From the NCBI RefSeq assembly GCF_901212675.1, contig NZ_CAAKOQ010000043.1:1-43752 (forward strand): DNA of 43,752 nucleotides, given 5' to 3'. A program made the translations under genes and the position numbers. Shown here in pieces: positions 15,777 through 23,823 of the stretch. This DNA is from Olsenella uli. GTDB lineage: Bacteria > Actinomycetota > Coriobacteriia > Coriobacteriales > Atopobiaceae. The first letter of the stretch is position 1. The number at the start of each line of letters is the position of its first letter. The notes below the pieces were generated by a model, which saw only the letters and a list, made by a program, of their open reading frames with translations, did not search any database and was not told the DNA's origin.

Positions 15777-16580
15777 CTACCCAATGCGCTCGAGGTCGTG
15801 GGCGCGGATACTGCCGGCGAGGACGAGCGTGCCCACGCCAAGCCGCGCGAGCTCGCGGGCGAGCCGTCCGGCCCGGGCCCGTGCGGCCGCGTCCTCGACC
15901 TGGTTCACGACCACGCGGTCGGGCGAGAGCAGCCCAGCCGCGACCTCCGCCGAGATGACCCGCGCGACAAGCTCGGGCGTGGCGGCGTCGTCCGCCGCGC
16001 AGCCGGCCCGCTCGCAGAAGAGCTCCGGGCGATGGGCCGCCTTACGCACGGGCGAACCCAGGCCGCTCGCGCCCACGACGAGGATGCGGAGCGCGCTCTC
16101 GGGCGGCACCACCGGCTCGTGCTCCGCGTGCGCCTTGAGTGGCAGGTGCCTGGAGCCGTCGGCCTCCACGAGAACGTGGCCTGCCAGCTGGGCCAGCCTG
16201 GCGACGGGGATGGGCGAGGGGCCAAGCTTGGGCAGGGCGCGCACGGCGTCCGCGGTGGCCTGGCCACCCGCGGCGCCCGCAGCGGCCTGGTCACCCACGG
16301 CGGCGCTTCTCGCCCCGTCTCGGCCTCCCCGCGGCGCCACCGGCACCCCTACGCACGCCACGCCGCGCCGCCCGAGCGCATCCGCGAGCCCTCCCTCGTC
16401 GTCCGAGGTCACGAGCGGCATGCCCGCGAAGGCGAGGAAGTGCGTCGTCGTGGCGAGGACCACGCTCTCGTCGCGCGCGGCGAGCTCCTCCGCGATCGCG
16501 CGCAGCAGCGTCGTCTTGCCGCCGCTGCCCACCACGGAGGTTACGCCTGTGGGAACGTCGAGCGATTCTAGACAGTTCAT
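15777..16580 (-). CDS. yqeC: YqeC family selenium-dependent hydroxylase accessory protein
   Basis: A 267-residue protein of the YqeC family, one of the marker proteins for selenium-dependent molybdenum hydroxylases. It has a P-loop-like VVGSGGKTTLLRAIAEEL near residues 16-33, VLATTTHFL, a LVEADGSRHLPLKAHAEHEPVVP segment and VVNQVEDAAA. An alanine/glycine-rich insert (residues ~85-110) interrupts the first half. The start at 16580 is supported by AGGTGG on the minus strand about 6 bases upstream; the upstream in-frame extension is antisense to yqeB. It is the only minus-strand gene in the selenium block, convergent with the desulfurase (79-base gap) and divergent from yqeB (118-base gap). Confidence 0.9.
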   Translation of the reverse strand: MNCLESLDVPTGVTSVVGSGGKTTLLRAIAEELAARDESVVLATTTHFLAFAGMPLVTSDDEGGLADALGRRGVACVGVPVAPRGGRDGARSAAVGDQAAAGAAGGQATADAVRALPKLGPSPIPVARLAQLAGHVLVEADGSRHLPLKAHAEHEPVVPPESALRILVVGASGLGSPVRKAAHRPELFCERAGCAADDAATPELVARVISAEVAAGLLSPDRVVVNQVEDAAARARAGRLARELARLGVGTLVLAGSIRAHDLERIG

Positions 16581-16698
16581 GAGCCCACCTGACCTATAGT
16601 CGGGTCTGATTGTGGTTTCGCCGGGCGTCTCGCGCGATCCGGCCCTGACCATTGTGCATCTTGCGGCCCGCCGCGTGAGCCGGCCGGAAGGGAGTCCC

Positions 16699-17493
16699 AT
16701 GCTCGTAGAGATTCGCGGCGCCGGAGACATCGCCACCGGCATCGCCCTTCGCCTGCACCGCGCGGGCTGCAAGGTCGTCATGTGCGACCTGCCCGTGCCC
16801 ACGTCCATCCGCCGCACCGTGAGCTTCTCCGAGGCCATCCGGCTGGGCTCCTGCGAGGTCGAGGGCGTGCGCGCCCGCCTCGCGCACGACGTGGCCGAGG
16901 CGCGCGCCATCGTCGTCGGCGGCGACGTCGCCGTGCTCGTTGACCCCGAGGCGGCAAGCGTGGCCCAGCTGCGCCCCGCCGTGCTCGTCGACGCCATCCT
17001 CGCCAAGCGAAACCTGGGCACGCGCATCGACATGGCGGCCGTGGTCATCGGCGTGGGGCCGGGGTTCACCGCCCCGCGCGACTGCCACGCCGCGGTGGAG
17101 ACCAAGCGCGGCCACTACCTGGGACAGGTCATCTACGAGGGGTCGCCCGCGCCCAACACGGGCATCCCGGGCGTCATCGCGGGCCACTCGGCCGACCGCG
17201 TGCTGCGCGCGCCTGCCGACGGCACCTTCGAGCCAAGGCTCCGGATTGGCGACGTGGTGCGGGCCGGCCAGGTGGCGGCCACGGTGGCGGGCGTGCCCAT
17301 GCGCTGCACCATCGACGGCGTGCTGCGTGGCCTGCTCCAGGAGGGGGTCGAGGTCACGAGCGGCATGAAGTCCGGCGACATCGACCCGCGCTGCGAGCGG
17401 GCGCACTGCCTCACCTCGTCCGACAAGGCGCGCGCCGTGGGCGGCGGCGTGCTCGAGGCCATCTGCGGCCTCACGAAGCGACTGGAGGGCTAA
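16699..17493 (+). CDS. yqeB: YqeB family selenium-dependent molybdenum hydroxylase maturation protein
   Basis: A 264-residue protein of the EF2563/YqeB family (about 260 usual), the best single marker for SDMH. The N-terminus has a dinucleotide-binding-like strand IRGAGDIATGIALRLHRAG; VVGGDVAVLVDPE, KRNLGTRIDMAAVVIGVGPGF, CHAAVETKRGHYLGQVIYEG and a C-terminal biotinyl-lipoyl-like stretch (PADGTFEPRLRIGDVVRAGQVAATVAG) follow. Its role in putting selenium into the hydroxylase is a genomic inference from the family. The ATG at 16699 follows GAAGGGAG. The upstream spacer 16581-16698 must hold promoters for both yqeC and yqeB. xdhC begins 2 bases after its stop. Confidence 0.92.
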   Translation: MLVEIRGAGDIATGIALRLHRAGCKVVMCDLPVPTSIRRTVSFSEAIRLGSCEVEGVRARLAHDVAEARAIVVGGDVAVLVDPEAASVAQLRPAVLVDAILAKRNLGTRIDMAAVVIGVGPGFTAPRDCHAAVETKRGHYLGQVIYEGSPAPNTGIPGVIAGHSADRVLRAPADGTFEPRLRIGDVVRAGQVAATVAGVPMRCTIDGVLRGLLQEGVEVTSGMKSGDIDPRCERAHCLTSSDKARAVGGGVLEAICGLTKRLEG

Positions 17494-17495
17494 CC

Positions 17496-18473
17496 ATGGA
17501 GGGAATCGAGCTTTTGCGCCGCGCTGCCGAGGAGCTGCGCGCCGGGCGTCCCCTTGCGGAGAGCGTGGTGCTCTCGAGCGCGGGGTCGGTGGCGCGGCCG
17601 GCGGGTGCGCGCATGGTCACCCTCGCGGCCGGGACGAGCCTGGGCACGGTGGGTGGCGGCGCGCCGGAGTACAAGGTGCAGGGCCTCGCGGCCGACTGCA
17701 TCGCCGACGGCCGCGCGCGCGTGGTGACGCTCGACCGCTCGTCGACGGGTATGGTCTGCGGGGGCTCGCAGCTCGTGGGGATCCGCCGGCTTGGCGCGGA
17801 CGACCTCGCGGTGCTCGAGGACGCGCTGGCCACGCACGACGCGGGCGGCCGCGGGCGGCTGATGGTTCGCTGGGAGGGCAACGCGGCGACGGCGTCGTTC
17901 GAGCGCGAGGATGCCGCCGCGGGTGGCTCGGCGGCGCTGCCCACCTTCGAGACTGGGTGCTACGTGGAGGAGCTCGCAGCCCCCGAGCGCGCCCTCATCT
18001 TTGGCGGCGGGCACGTGGGGCGGGCGCTCGCGAGCGCGCTTTCCGCCATCGACTTCGAGGTCACGGTCTTCGATGACCGGCCCGAGGTGGCCCGTCCCGA
18101 GAACTACCCCACGGCGCGCCGCGTCATCTGCGGCGACTACGCCAACGTGGCGGCCGACGTCGAGGTGCGCCCGAGCGACTGCGTGTGCGTGATGACGCAG
18201 GGCCACGCCGGCGACGAGGAGGTCGTGGCGCAGGTGCTCGCGTGCCACCCGCGCTACGTGGGCTGCATGGGAAGCCGTCGCAAGCGGGCGGTGCTCGAGG
18301 GCGTGCTAGCCGGCAAGGGCGTCACCGCCGCCGACGTGGCGCGCGTCGAGCTGCCCATCGGCCTCGAGATCGGCGCGGTGACGCCGGCCGAGATCGCCGT
18401 CTCCATCGCCGCCCGTCTCATCGAGGTGCGCCACGGCTCCGACGACGCCACCGCGCATCCCTGCCCCGCGTAG
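17496..18473 (+). CDS. xdhC: XdhC/CoxI family molybdenum hydroxylase maturation protein
   Basis: A 325-residue XdhC family protein. The N-terminal XdhC/CoxI domain (residues ~8-110, including TLAAGTSLGTVGGGAPEY and VCGGSQLV) is followed by a Rossmann domain with LIFGGGHVGRALASALSAID near 168-187, VFDDRPE, VMTQGHAGDEEVV and YVGCMGSRRKRAVL. XdhC proteins bind molybdenum cofactor and promote its sulfuration before insertion into xanthine-oxidase-type enzymes. In SDMH clusters this member is thought to serve the selenated form. It is coupled to yqeB with a 2-base gap. It shows that a hydroxylase must be encoded elsewhere, as no large Mo-binding subunit is in this window. Confidence 0.92.
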   Translation: MEGIELLRRAAEELRAGRPLAESVVLSSAGSVARPAGARMVTLAAGTSLGTVGGGAPEYKVQGLAADCIADGRARVVTLDRSSTGMVCGGSQLVGIRRLGADDLAVLEDALATHDAGGRGRLMVRWEGNAATASFEREDAAAGGSAALPTFETGCYVEELAAPERALIFGGGHVGRALASALSAIDFEVTVFDDRPEVARPENYPTARRVICGDYANVAADVEVRPSDCVCVMTQGHAGDEEVVAQVLACHPRYVGCMGSRRKRAVLEGVLAGKGVTAADVARVELPIGLEIGAVTPAEIAVSIAARLIEVRHGSDDATAHPCPA

Positions 18474-18656
18474 GCCCTCGGATGTGGTCGGATGCCCCGC
18501 GGCCTCTGGCCGAGCGGCCCGGGGCTGCGACCAGAGCCGCCCTGGGGCTGCGCTCCCGCCCTCCCGCCCGGCCCCTTCTCTCGTCCGCCTGCCGGCCACG
18601 TGGCCTCGCTCGCCGGTCGGGAGGTCGGTGCTGATAGTTTGCTTGGATGCCTAGCT
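18474..18656. other. Spacer between xdhC and the modA promoter
   Basis: No gene is supported. The first ~110 bases are GC-rich with CTCTGGCCGAGCGG and GGGGCTGCGMYC-type repeats and no clear terminator with a T-run. GC falls sharply from about 18630. Confidence 0.4.
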
Positions 18657-18710
18657 TATAATCAACCTATGGTGTTTCCTGGTCAGCGTTATATATTTAT
18701 ACAAACAACG
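18657..18710 (+). promoter_or_regulatory. modA promoter -10 and candidate ModE-type operator
   Basis: A consensus TATAAT lies at 18657-18662 in a markedly AT-rich patch; no good -35 is spaced correctly. At 18687-18710 CGTTATATA is followed by six bases and CAAACAACG. The left half matches the E. coli ModE half-site (CGNTATATA) exactly, the gap is the expected 6-7 bases, and the right half is an imperfect inverted copy (6 of 9). The site would lie just downstream of the start point, which suits repression by bound molybdate sensor. The ModE-like HTH protein at 8125-9135 is a candidate binder. Confidence 0.5.
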
Positions 18711-18797
18711 GTCTGGCAGGCACACGTTCGGGGCGTACCAACAAACACCAGCACGGCGCGCCTCGCGGAAGGGAAGAGCGAGGAAAGGGAGACGAAC

Positions 18798-19688
18798 ATG
18801 AAACAGCTCACACTCAAGAGGCTCGGGGTCACGGTGGTCTCGGGCATCGCTGCCATCGGCATGGTCGCGGCGCTCGCCGGCTGCGGCGGCTCGGGCAACA
18901 CCACGCCGACCACCACCGCCGCTGCCTCCGGCTCGGCCGACTCCGGCGAGAAGCTCCAGGTCTTCGCTGCGGCGAGCCTCACCGAGAGCCTTCAGAAGTC
19001 GGCCGAGGAGTTCACGAAGGAGACCGGCATCGAGGTCGCCTTCAACTTCGACTCGTCGGGCACCCTCAAGACCCAGATCCAGGAGGGCGCCGAGGCCGAC
19101 GTCTTCATCTCCGCCGGCCAGAAGCAGATGAACCAGCTCGACGTGGCCGACACGAAGGGCCAGAACACCGAGGGCCTCGACCTCATCGAGAGCGATACGC
19201 GCTTCGACATCCTCGAGAACGAGGTGACGCTCGTGGTGCCCGCCGGCAACCCCAAGGGCATCAGGAGCTTCGACGACCTCAAGGCCCACCTCGAGGCCGG
19301 CGACATCAAGATGGCCATGGGCAACTCCGACGTGCCGGTGGGCCAGTACACGCAGAAGATCCTGCAGTACCTCGGCCTTGACGAGGCCATGCTCGCCAAC
19401 TCGGGCGTCATCACCTACGGTTCCAACGTCAAGGAGGTCACCACGCAGGTGAGCGAGGCCGCCGTCGACTGCGGCATCGTCTACCGCACCGACGCCGTGT
19501 CCGCCGGCCTCGAGGTCGTGGGCGCCGCCAACTCCGACATGACGGGCGGCAAGGTGGTCTACCCGGCCGCCGTCGTCAAGGGCACCAAGCACGAGGACGC
19601 CGCCAAGAAGTACCTCGAGTTCCTCAAGGGCGACATCGCCACCAAGGCCTTCGAGGAGGTCGGCTTCAAGGCGCTCGCCAAGGAGTAA
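18798..19688 (+). CDS. modA: Molybdate ABC transporter substrate-binding lipoprotein
   Basis: A 296-residue periplasmic-type binding protein anchored as a lipoprotein: hydrophobic signal segment and lipobox LAGC with Cys29, then a Ser/Thr/Ala-rich linker (residues ~33-50). The mature domain has the ModA pattern LQVFAAASLTESLQKSAEEF, FNFDSSGTLKTQIQEGAEADVFISAG and MAMGNSDVPVGQYTQKIL, and a C-terminal VGFKAL. It captures molybdate or tungstate for ModBC. The ATG at 18798 follows GGAAAGGGAG; longer in-frame starts run through the promoter region. A GC hairpin separates it from modB. Confidence 0.93.
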   Translation: MKQLTLKRLGVTVVSGIAAIGMVAALAGCGGSGNTTPTTTAAASGSADSGEKLQVFAAASLTESLQKSAEEFTKETGIEVAFNFDSSGTLKTQIQEGAEADVFISAGQKQMNQLDVADTKGQNTEGLDLIESDTRFDILENEVTLVVPAGNPKGIRSFDDLKAHLEAGDIKMAMGNSDVPVGQYTQKILQYLGLDEAMLANSGVITYGSNVKEVTTQVSEAAVDCGIVYRTDAVSAGLEVVGAANSDMTGGKVVYPAAVVKGTKHEDAAKKYLEFLKGDIATKAFEEVGFKALAKE

Positions 19689-19715
19689 GCTCGCAGGCAT
19701 CGAGGGTCTGTCATG

Positions 19716-19745
19716 GGCGGCGGGCTCAGGCGTGGGCCCGCCGCC
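19716..19745 (+). terminator. Intra-operon hairpin between modA and modB
   Basis: A perfect 10-bp GC-only stem GGCGGCGGGC (19716-19725) / GCCCGCCGCC (19736-19745) with a 10-base loop is followed by TCTT, not a full T-run. It is probably an attenuator or mRNA-processing stem that raises modA product over modBC, rather than a full stop. Confidence 0.5.
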
Positions 19746-19786
19746 TCTTGTACGCGGGACCGCCGCTCTTCTCGTTAGGATTGGCC

Positions 19787-20461
19787 ATGGACTGGTTCCC
19801 TCTCATAAACTCGCTGCGTATCGCTGCCATCTCCACCGTCGTGGTCTTCTTCCTCGGCGTGGGCGCGGCGCAGCTCATCAAGAAGCTGCCGAGGCTCGTG
19901 AAGGGCGTGCTCGACGTGGTGCTCACGCTGCCACTCGTTCTGCCGCCCACCGTCGTGGGCTACCTGCTACTGCTCGTGCTGGGCCCACGCCGCATCATCG
20001 GCGCCTGGGCGCTCGAGGCCTTTGGGCTGCGCCTCACCATGACGTGGTGGAGCGCCATCTTCGCCTGTGTGGTGGTGGCATTCCCGCTCATGTACCGCAC
20101 GGCACGCGGCGCCTTCGAAGCCTACGACTCTGCGCTCACCGACGCGGCGCAGACGCTGGGCAAGAGCCGCCGCTGGGCGTTCTGGCGCGTGCAGATGCCC
20201 GTATGCAGGCAGGGGATCCTCGCTGGGGCCGTACTGGCCTTCGCCCGCGCGCTTGGCGAGTACGGAGCCACCTCGATGGTCGCCGGCTACACGCCCGGCG
20301 CCACCGCCACCGTCTCTACCACGGTCTACCAGCTGTGGCGCACGGGAGACGACGCGCTGGCGTTCCAGTGGGTGATGGTCAACATCGCCATCTCGGCCGT
20401 GGTGCTGCTTGCCATGAACTGGCTCGAGGGCAGGCCCCGCACGCAGGGAGGCCGCGCATGA
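19787..20461 (+). CDS. modB: Molybdate ABC transporter permease
   Basis: A 224-residue integral membrane permease (ModB ~220-230) with five to six hydrophobic segments. The cytoplasmic EAA-type loop is clear: YDSALTDAAQTLGKSRRWAFWRVQMP followed by GILAGAVLAFARALGEYGAT, the diagnostic ModB 'FARALGEFGAT' stretch. LPLVLPPTVVGYLLL is also typical. The ATG at 19787 (MDWFPLINSLRIA) is preferred over the TTG at 19748 because family proteins begin with this segment and AGGA precedes it. It overlaps modC by four bases (ATGA). Confidence 0.93.
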   Translation: MDWFPLINSLRIAAISTVVVFFLGVGAAQLIKKLPRLVKGVLDVVLTLPLVLPPTVVGYLLLLVLGPRRIIGAWALEAFGLRLTMTWWSAIFACVVVAFPLMYRTARGAFEAYDSALTDAAQTLGKSRRWAFWRVQMPVCRQGILAGAVLAFARALGEYGATSMVAGYTPGATATVSTTVYQLWRTGDDALAFQWVMVNIAISAVVLLAMNWLEGRPRTQGGRA

Positions 20462-21669
20462 GCCTTTCCGTCGACATTCGCAAGCGGCTGGGCGCGTTCT
20501 CGCTCGACGTTTCGTTCGCCTCGGACGACGCCACCGAGACGCTCGCGCTTCTCGGCGCGTCGGGCTCGGGCAAGAGCGTGGCGCTCAAGTGCATCGCGGG
20601 CATCGAGCGGCCCGACGAGGGGTGCATCGTGCTCAACGATCGGGTGCTCTTCGACTCCGCCGCCGGCGTGGACGTGAACGTGCAGGAGCGCCGCGTGGGC
20701 TACCTCTTCCAGAACTACGCGCTGTTCCCCACCATGACGGTGGAGCAGAACGTGGCGGCCGGCGTGCGCTCGGGCTCTCGCGCCGAGCGGCGCGCGCGGG
20801 CGCGAGAGCAGATTCGCGCGTTTCGCCTGGACGGCCTCGAGCGGCACCGCCCCGCGCAGCTCTCTGGCGGACAGCAGCAGCGCTGCGCCCTTGCGCGCAT
20901 CATGGCCAACGGCCCCGAGCTGCTGCTTCTCGACGAGCCGTTCAGCGCGCTCGACGGCTATCTGCGCTGGCAGCTTGAGCTGGAGCTCGCCGACACGCTG
21001 CGCGCGTTTCCGGGCGGCGTGGTCTTCGTGACGCACAGCCGCGACGAGGTCTACCGCATGTGCGACCGCGTCTGCGTGCTCACGAACGGCCACAGCGGCC
21101 GCACCGTGCCCACGCGCGAGCTCTTCGACGCGCCGGCTACCCTGGCCGAGGCCGTCATGAGCGGCTGCAAGAACGCGAGCGCGGCCACGCCGGTGGGCGA
21201 CCACGCGCTCTCGTGCGTCGACTGGGGCGTCACGCTTGCGTGCGAGCGCGAGGCAGCGGGCTCGGACCACGCGGGCATCCGCGCACACGACCTGCGGCTC
21301 GTCGAGGCGGACGGGCGCGCGGTGGGAGACGAGGGCGGCTCGGAGGACGCGGGCGTGGCTGCTGGCGGGACCGCCGCGGCCGGGGATGCCCCTGCCGGTG
21401 CTGCCGCGGCCGCGAACCGCATTCCCTGCACCGTGGCCCGCGTCATCGACAACGTCTTCTCGACCATCGTCATGTGTGCCACGCCCGGCGGCGCCCAGCT
21501 GCGCCTCGAGCTCGAGAAGGACGCGTGGGCGCGCATCGGCTCGCCCGAGTGCGTCACGCTCGCCGTCGACCCGGCCAGCGTGATGCCGCTCGCGGGCTCG
21601 TCTCGTGGGGGCGCATCTGGTGCCGAGGTCGCTGCCGATGCCGGCGTGGAGGCGACGGCGAATGCGTGA
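20458..21669 (+). CDS. modC: Molybdate ABC transporter ATP-binding protein
   Basis: A 403-residue ABC ATPase. Walker A GASGSGKS lies near residue 35, Q-loop FQNYALF near 86, signature LSGGQQQRCALAR near 137 and Walker B LLLLDEPFSALDG near 160, with the switch His in FVTHSRDE. The C-terminal part (residues ~245-400) has a TOBE/MOP-like segment IPCTVARVIDNVFSTIV interrupted by an Ala/Gly-rich low-complexity linker (about residues 295-320), making it longer than typical ModC (~350). The start at 20458 overlaps the modB stop. The C-terminus overlaps the moaA start by 8 bases, which joins uptake to cofactor synthesis. Confidence 0.93.
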   Translation: MSLSVDIRKRLGAFSLDVSFASDDATETLALLGASGSGKSVALKCIAGIERPDEGCIVLNDRVLFDSAAGVDVNVQERRVGYLFQNYALFPTMTVEQNVAAGVRSGSRAERRARAREQIRAFRLDGLERHRPAQLSGGQQQRCALARIMANGPELLLLDEPFSALDGYLRWQLELELADTLRAFPGGVVFVTHSRDEVYRMCDRVCVLTNGHSGRTVPTRELFDAPATLAEAVMSGCKNASAATPVGDHALSCVDWGVTLACEREAAGSDHAGIRAHDLRLVEADGRAVGDEGGSEDAGVAAGGTAAAGDAPAGAAAAANRIPCTVARVIDNVFSTIVMCATPGGAQLRLELEKDAWARIGSPECVTLAVDPASVMPLAGSSRGGASGAEVAADAGVEATANA

Positions 21670-22612
21670 TGGCTATGGCCGCACCATCCGCTACCTCAGG
21701 CTCTCGGTGACGGACAAGTGCAACTGCCGCTGCGTGTACTGCATGCCGGCCACGGGCGTGCCGAGGTGCCGCCACGAGGACCTGCTCAGCTTCGAGGAGC
21801 TCACGGAGGTCGTGCGCGCCGCGACGACGCTGGGTGTGCGCAAGGTGCGCGTCACGGGCGGCGAACCCCTGGCTCGCCGCGGCGTGGTCGACCTCTGCCG
21901 GATGGTGGCGGCCGTGCCGGGAGTCGAGGAACTCGACATGACGACCAACGCCACGATGCTCGCGCCAGTGGCGGCTGACCTCAGGGCGGCGGGCGTCTCT
22001 CGCCTCAACGTGAGCCTCGACACCCTGCGGTCCGAGCGCTATCGCCAAATCACACGCGTGGGCGAGCTTTCGGACGCGCTTGCCGGCATCCGCGCGGCTC
22101 GGGTGGCGGGCTTCGGGCACCTCAAGATAAACTGCGTCCTCATGGGTGGCGTCAATGACGACGAGGTTGCCGACTTTGTGGATCTCGCGCGTCGGGAGCC
22201 CGTCGAGGTGCGCTTCATCGAGCTCATGCCGATGGGGGAGTGCGCCCTCTGGCCCCGCGAGCGGTTCGTCTCGGCCGACGTGGTGCTCGACGCATGCCCT
22301 GAGCTCGTGCGCATTGGCACGGGCGGCGTGGCCGAGCTCTACCGGGGGCCGGGGTTCGCCGGGCGCGTGGGTCTCATCCGCGCGGTGAGCCACCGGTTCT
22401 GCTCGGCCTGCGACCGCATCCGCGTCACGGCCGACGGCCGCGTGAAGCCGTGCCTGCACTCGGCCGACGAGGTGAGCGTGCGGGGCCTCCGCGGCGAGGA
22501 GCTCGAGCGGGCGCTTGCGCGGGCGATCCTCATGAAGCCCGCGCACCACGAGCTGGCGCCGGGGGCCCGGCCGAGCGCCACGCCGCGTGACATGAACGAG
22601 ATCGGGGGATAG
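21662..22612 (+). CDS. moaA: GTP 3',8-cyclase (MoaA), radical SAM
   Basis: A 316-residue radical SAM enzyme (MoaA ~320-330) that starts molybdopterin synthesis from GTP. The N-terminal cluster cysteines are Cys20, Cys24 and Cys27 in DKCNCRCVYCMP. The second cluster is shown by FCSACDRIRVTADGRVKPCLHS, and the protein ends in the conserved diglycine (EIGG). RVTGGEPLARRGVVDL is the SAM-binding GGEP segment. The ATG at 21662 lies inside the end of modC (8-base overlap); longer starts are inside modC and lack homology. moaC follows with no gap (TAG then ATG). Confidence 0.94.
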   Translation: MRDGYGRTIRYLRLSVTDKCNCRCVYCMPATGVPRCRHEDLLSFEELTEVVRAATTLGVRKVRVTGGEPLARRGVVDLCRMVAAVPGVEELDMTTNATMLAPVAADLRAAGVSRLNVSLDTLRSERYRQITRVGELSDALAGIRAARVAGFGHLKINCVLMGGVNDDEVADFVDLARREPVEVRFIELMPMGECALWPRERFVSADVVLDACPELVRIGTGGVAELYRGPGFAGRVGLIRAVSHRFCSACDRIRVTADGRVKPCLHSADEVSVRGLRGEELERALARAILMKPAHHELAPGARPSATPRDMNEIGG

Positions 22613-23761
22613 ATGACAGGGATTCGAGGGAAAGGCGATGTCGTGGGCGGGGAGGTCACGTCGGCGAGCCTCCGCGACGTCGAGCTCACGCACGTGAACG
22701 CCCAGGGCAGGGCCCGTATGGTCGACGTGGGCGCCAAGCCCGTGACCGCCCGCGTGGCCCGCGCCGCCGGCAAGGTGCTCATGGCACCCAGCACGCTCGA
22801 GCTGGTGCGGACGGGCGGCACGCGCAAGGGTGACGTGCTCTCGGTGGCGCAGGTGGCTGGCATCATGGCCGCCAAGCGCACGTGGGAGCTCGTGCCGATG
22901 TGCCACCAGGTGCCGCTCTCGGGCGTCGACATCTCGTTTGCCTACGAGGCCGATGGCATTGCCATCGAGGCCACGGCGCGTTGCAAAGGCGAGACGGGCG
23001 TCGAGATGGAAGCGATGGTCGCGGTCTCGGTGGCGGGCCTCACCATCTACGACATGTGCAAGAGCCACCAGCGCGATATGGTGGTCGAGGCAGTGCGCCT
23101 GCTCGAGAAGGACGGCGGCCGCTCCGGGCACTTCGTGCGTGCGGGCGAGGGCGGGGCGGTTGCGGGTGTGGCTGTCGATCGCACCCCGTCTGTCTCGACA
23201 GGCGTTTCGACCAGCCAGGCTGCTGCCCCGGTTTTCTCATCGGGTGCGACGGACCCCTCGCCTTCGCGGCAGAATGTGACGAATCATCCGGAAGAAAGTG
23301 TGACGAATCATCCGGAAGAAAGTGTGACGGGCGAGGTGGTGGCGGTGTGCGTGAGTGAGCGCAAGGGTACGCGCAAGCATCCCGTCGATGCCATATCGCT
23401 CGAGGTGGGCCTGGGTGTCTCGGGTGACGCCCATGCCGGCGCCTGGCATCGGCAGGTGAGCCTGCTTCCCGAGGAGGCGGTCGACGAGCTGCGCCACGTG
23501 CTGCCCGATCTCGCCCCCGGCGACTTTGCCGAGAACGTGCTCACGCGCGGGCTCGACCTCAAGGTGCTGCCGGTGGGAACCACGCTCGAGGTGGGGGCGG
23601 CGCTCGTGGCGGTGACGCAGATCGGCAAGACCTGCCACAACGACTGCGAGATAAAGCGGCTCGTGGGCACGTGCGCCATGCCAAGCGAGGGCGTCTTCTC
23701 CGTCGTCATCCGCCCGGGCACGGTGCGCCCCGGGGACCCGGTCCGCGTGGTGAGGCCGTAG
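22613..23761 (+). CDS. moaC: MoaC-MOSC fusion: cyclic pyranopterin monophosphate synthase plus MOSC domain
   Basis: A 382-residue fusion. Residues ~25-180 are MoaC: LTHVNAQGRARMVDVGAK, GIMAAKRTWELVPMCHQVPLSG with catalytic His, and GVEMEAMVAVSVAGLTIYDMCKS. A ~55-residue Ser/Thr/Pro-rich linker follows. Residues ~236-382 are a MOSC domain with GVSGDAHAGAWHRQVSLL, PGDFAENVLTRGLDL and the conserved cysteine in GKTCHNDCEI. MoaC makes cyclic pyranopterin monophosphate; MOSC domains handle sulfurated molybdenum cofactor. The linker holds a 24-bp tandem duplication (see the repeat at 23275-23329). A ~24-residue N-terminal extension precedes the MoaC core. Confidence 0.92.
   Translation: MTGIRGKGDVVGGEVTSASLRDVELTHVNAQGRARMVDVGAKPVTARVARAAGKVLMAPSTLELVRTGGTRKGDVLSVAQVAGIMAAKRTWELVPMCHQVPLSGVDISFAYEADGIAIEATARCKGETGVEMEAMVAVSVAGLTIYDMCKSHQRDMVVEAVRLLEKDGGRSGHFVRAGEGGAVAGVAVDRTPSVSTGVSTSQAAAPVFSSGATDPSPSRQNVTNHPEESVTNHPEESVTGEVVAVCVSERKGTRKHPVDAISLEVGLGVSGDAHAGAWHRQVSLLPEEAVDELRHVLPDLAPGDFAENVLTRGLDLKVLPVGTTLEVGAALVAVTQIGKTCHNDCEIKRLVGTCAMPSEGVFSVVIRPGTVRPGDPVRVVRP
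23275..23329. repeat. 24-bp in-frame tandem repeat in the MoaC-MOSC linker
   Basis: Two identical 24-bp units, 23275-23298 and 23299-23322, and a 7-base third start (TGTGACG) encode the eight-residue repeat VTNHPEES twice. The units are low in GC compared with the flanking codons, which suggests that foreign or formerly intergenic sequence became the linker. Confidence 0.9.
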
Positions 23762-23823
23762 GACTGCCGCCTGGACCGCAAGCGCGCCTGAGGGGATGGC
23801 GCAACCAGAGGAGAGGGGACAGC

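Noticed and set aside
19716..19745. Full terminator separating modA from modBC
   Set aside because: The stem is strong but followed by TCTT only, and modB and modC are needed with modA; attenuation is more likely.
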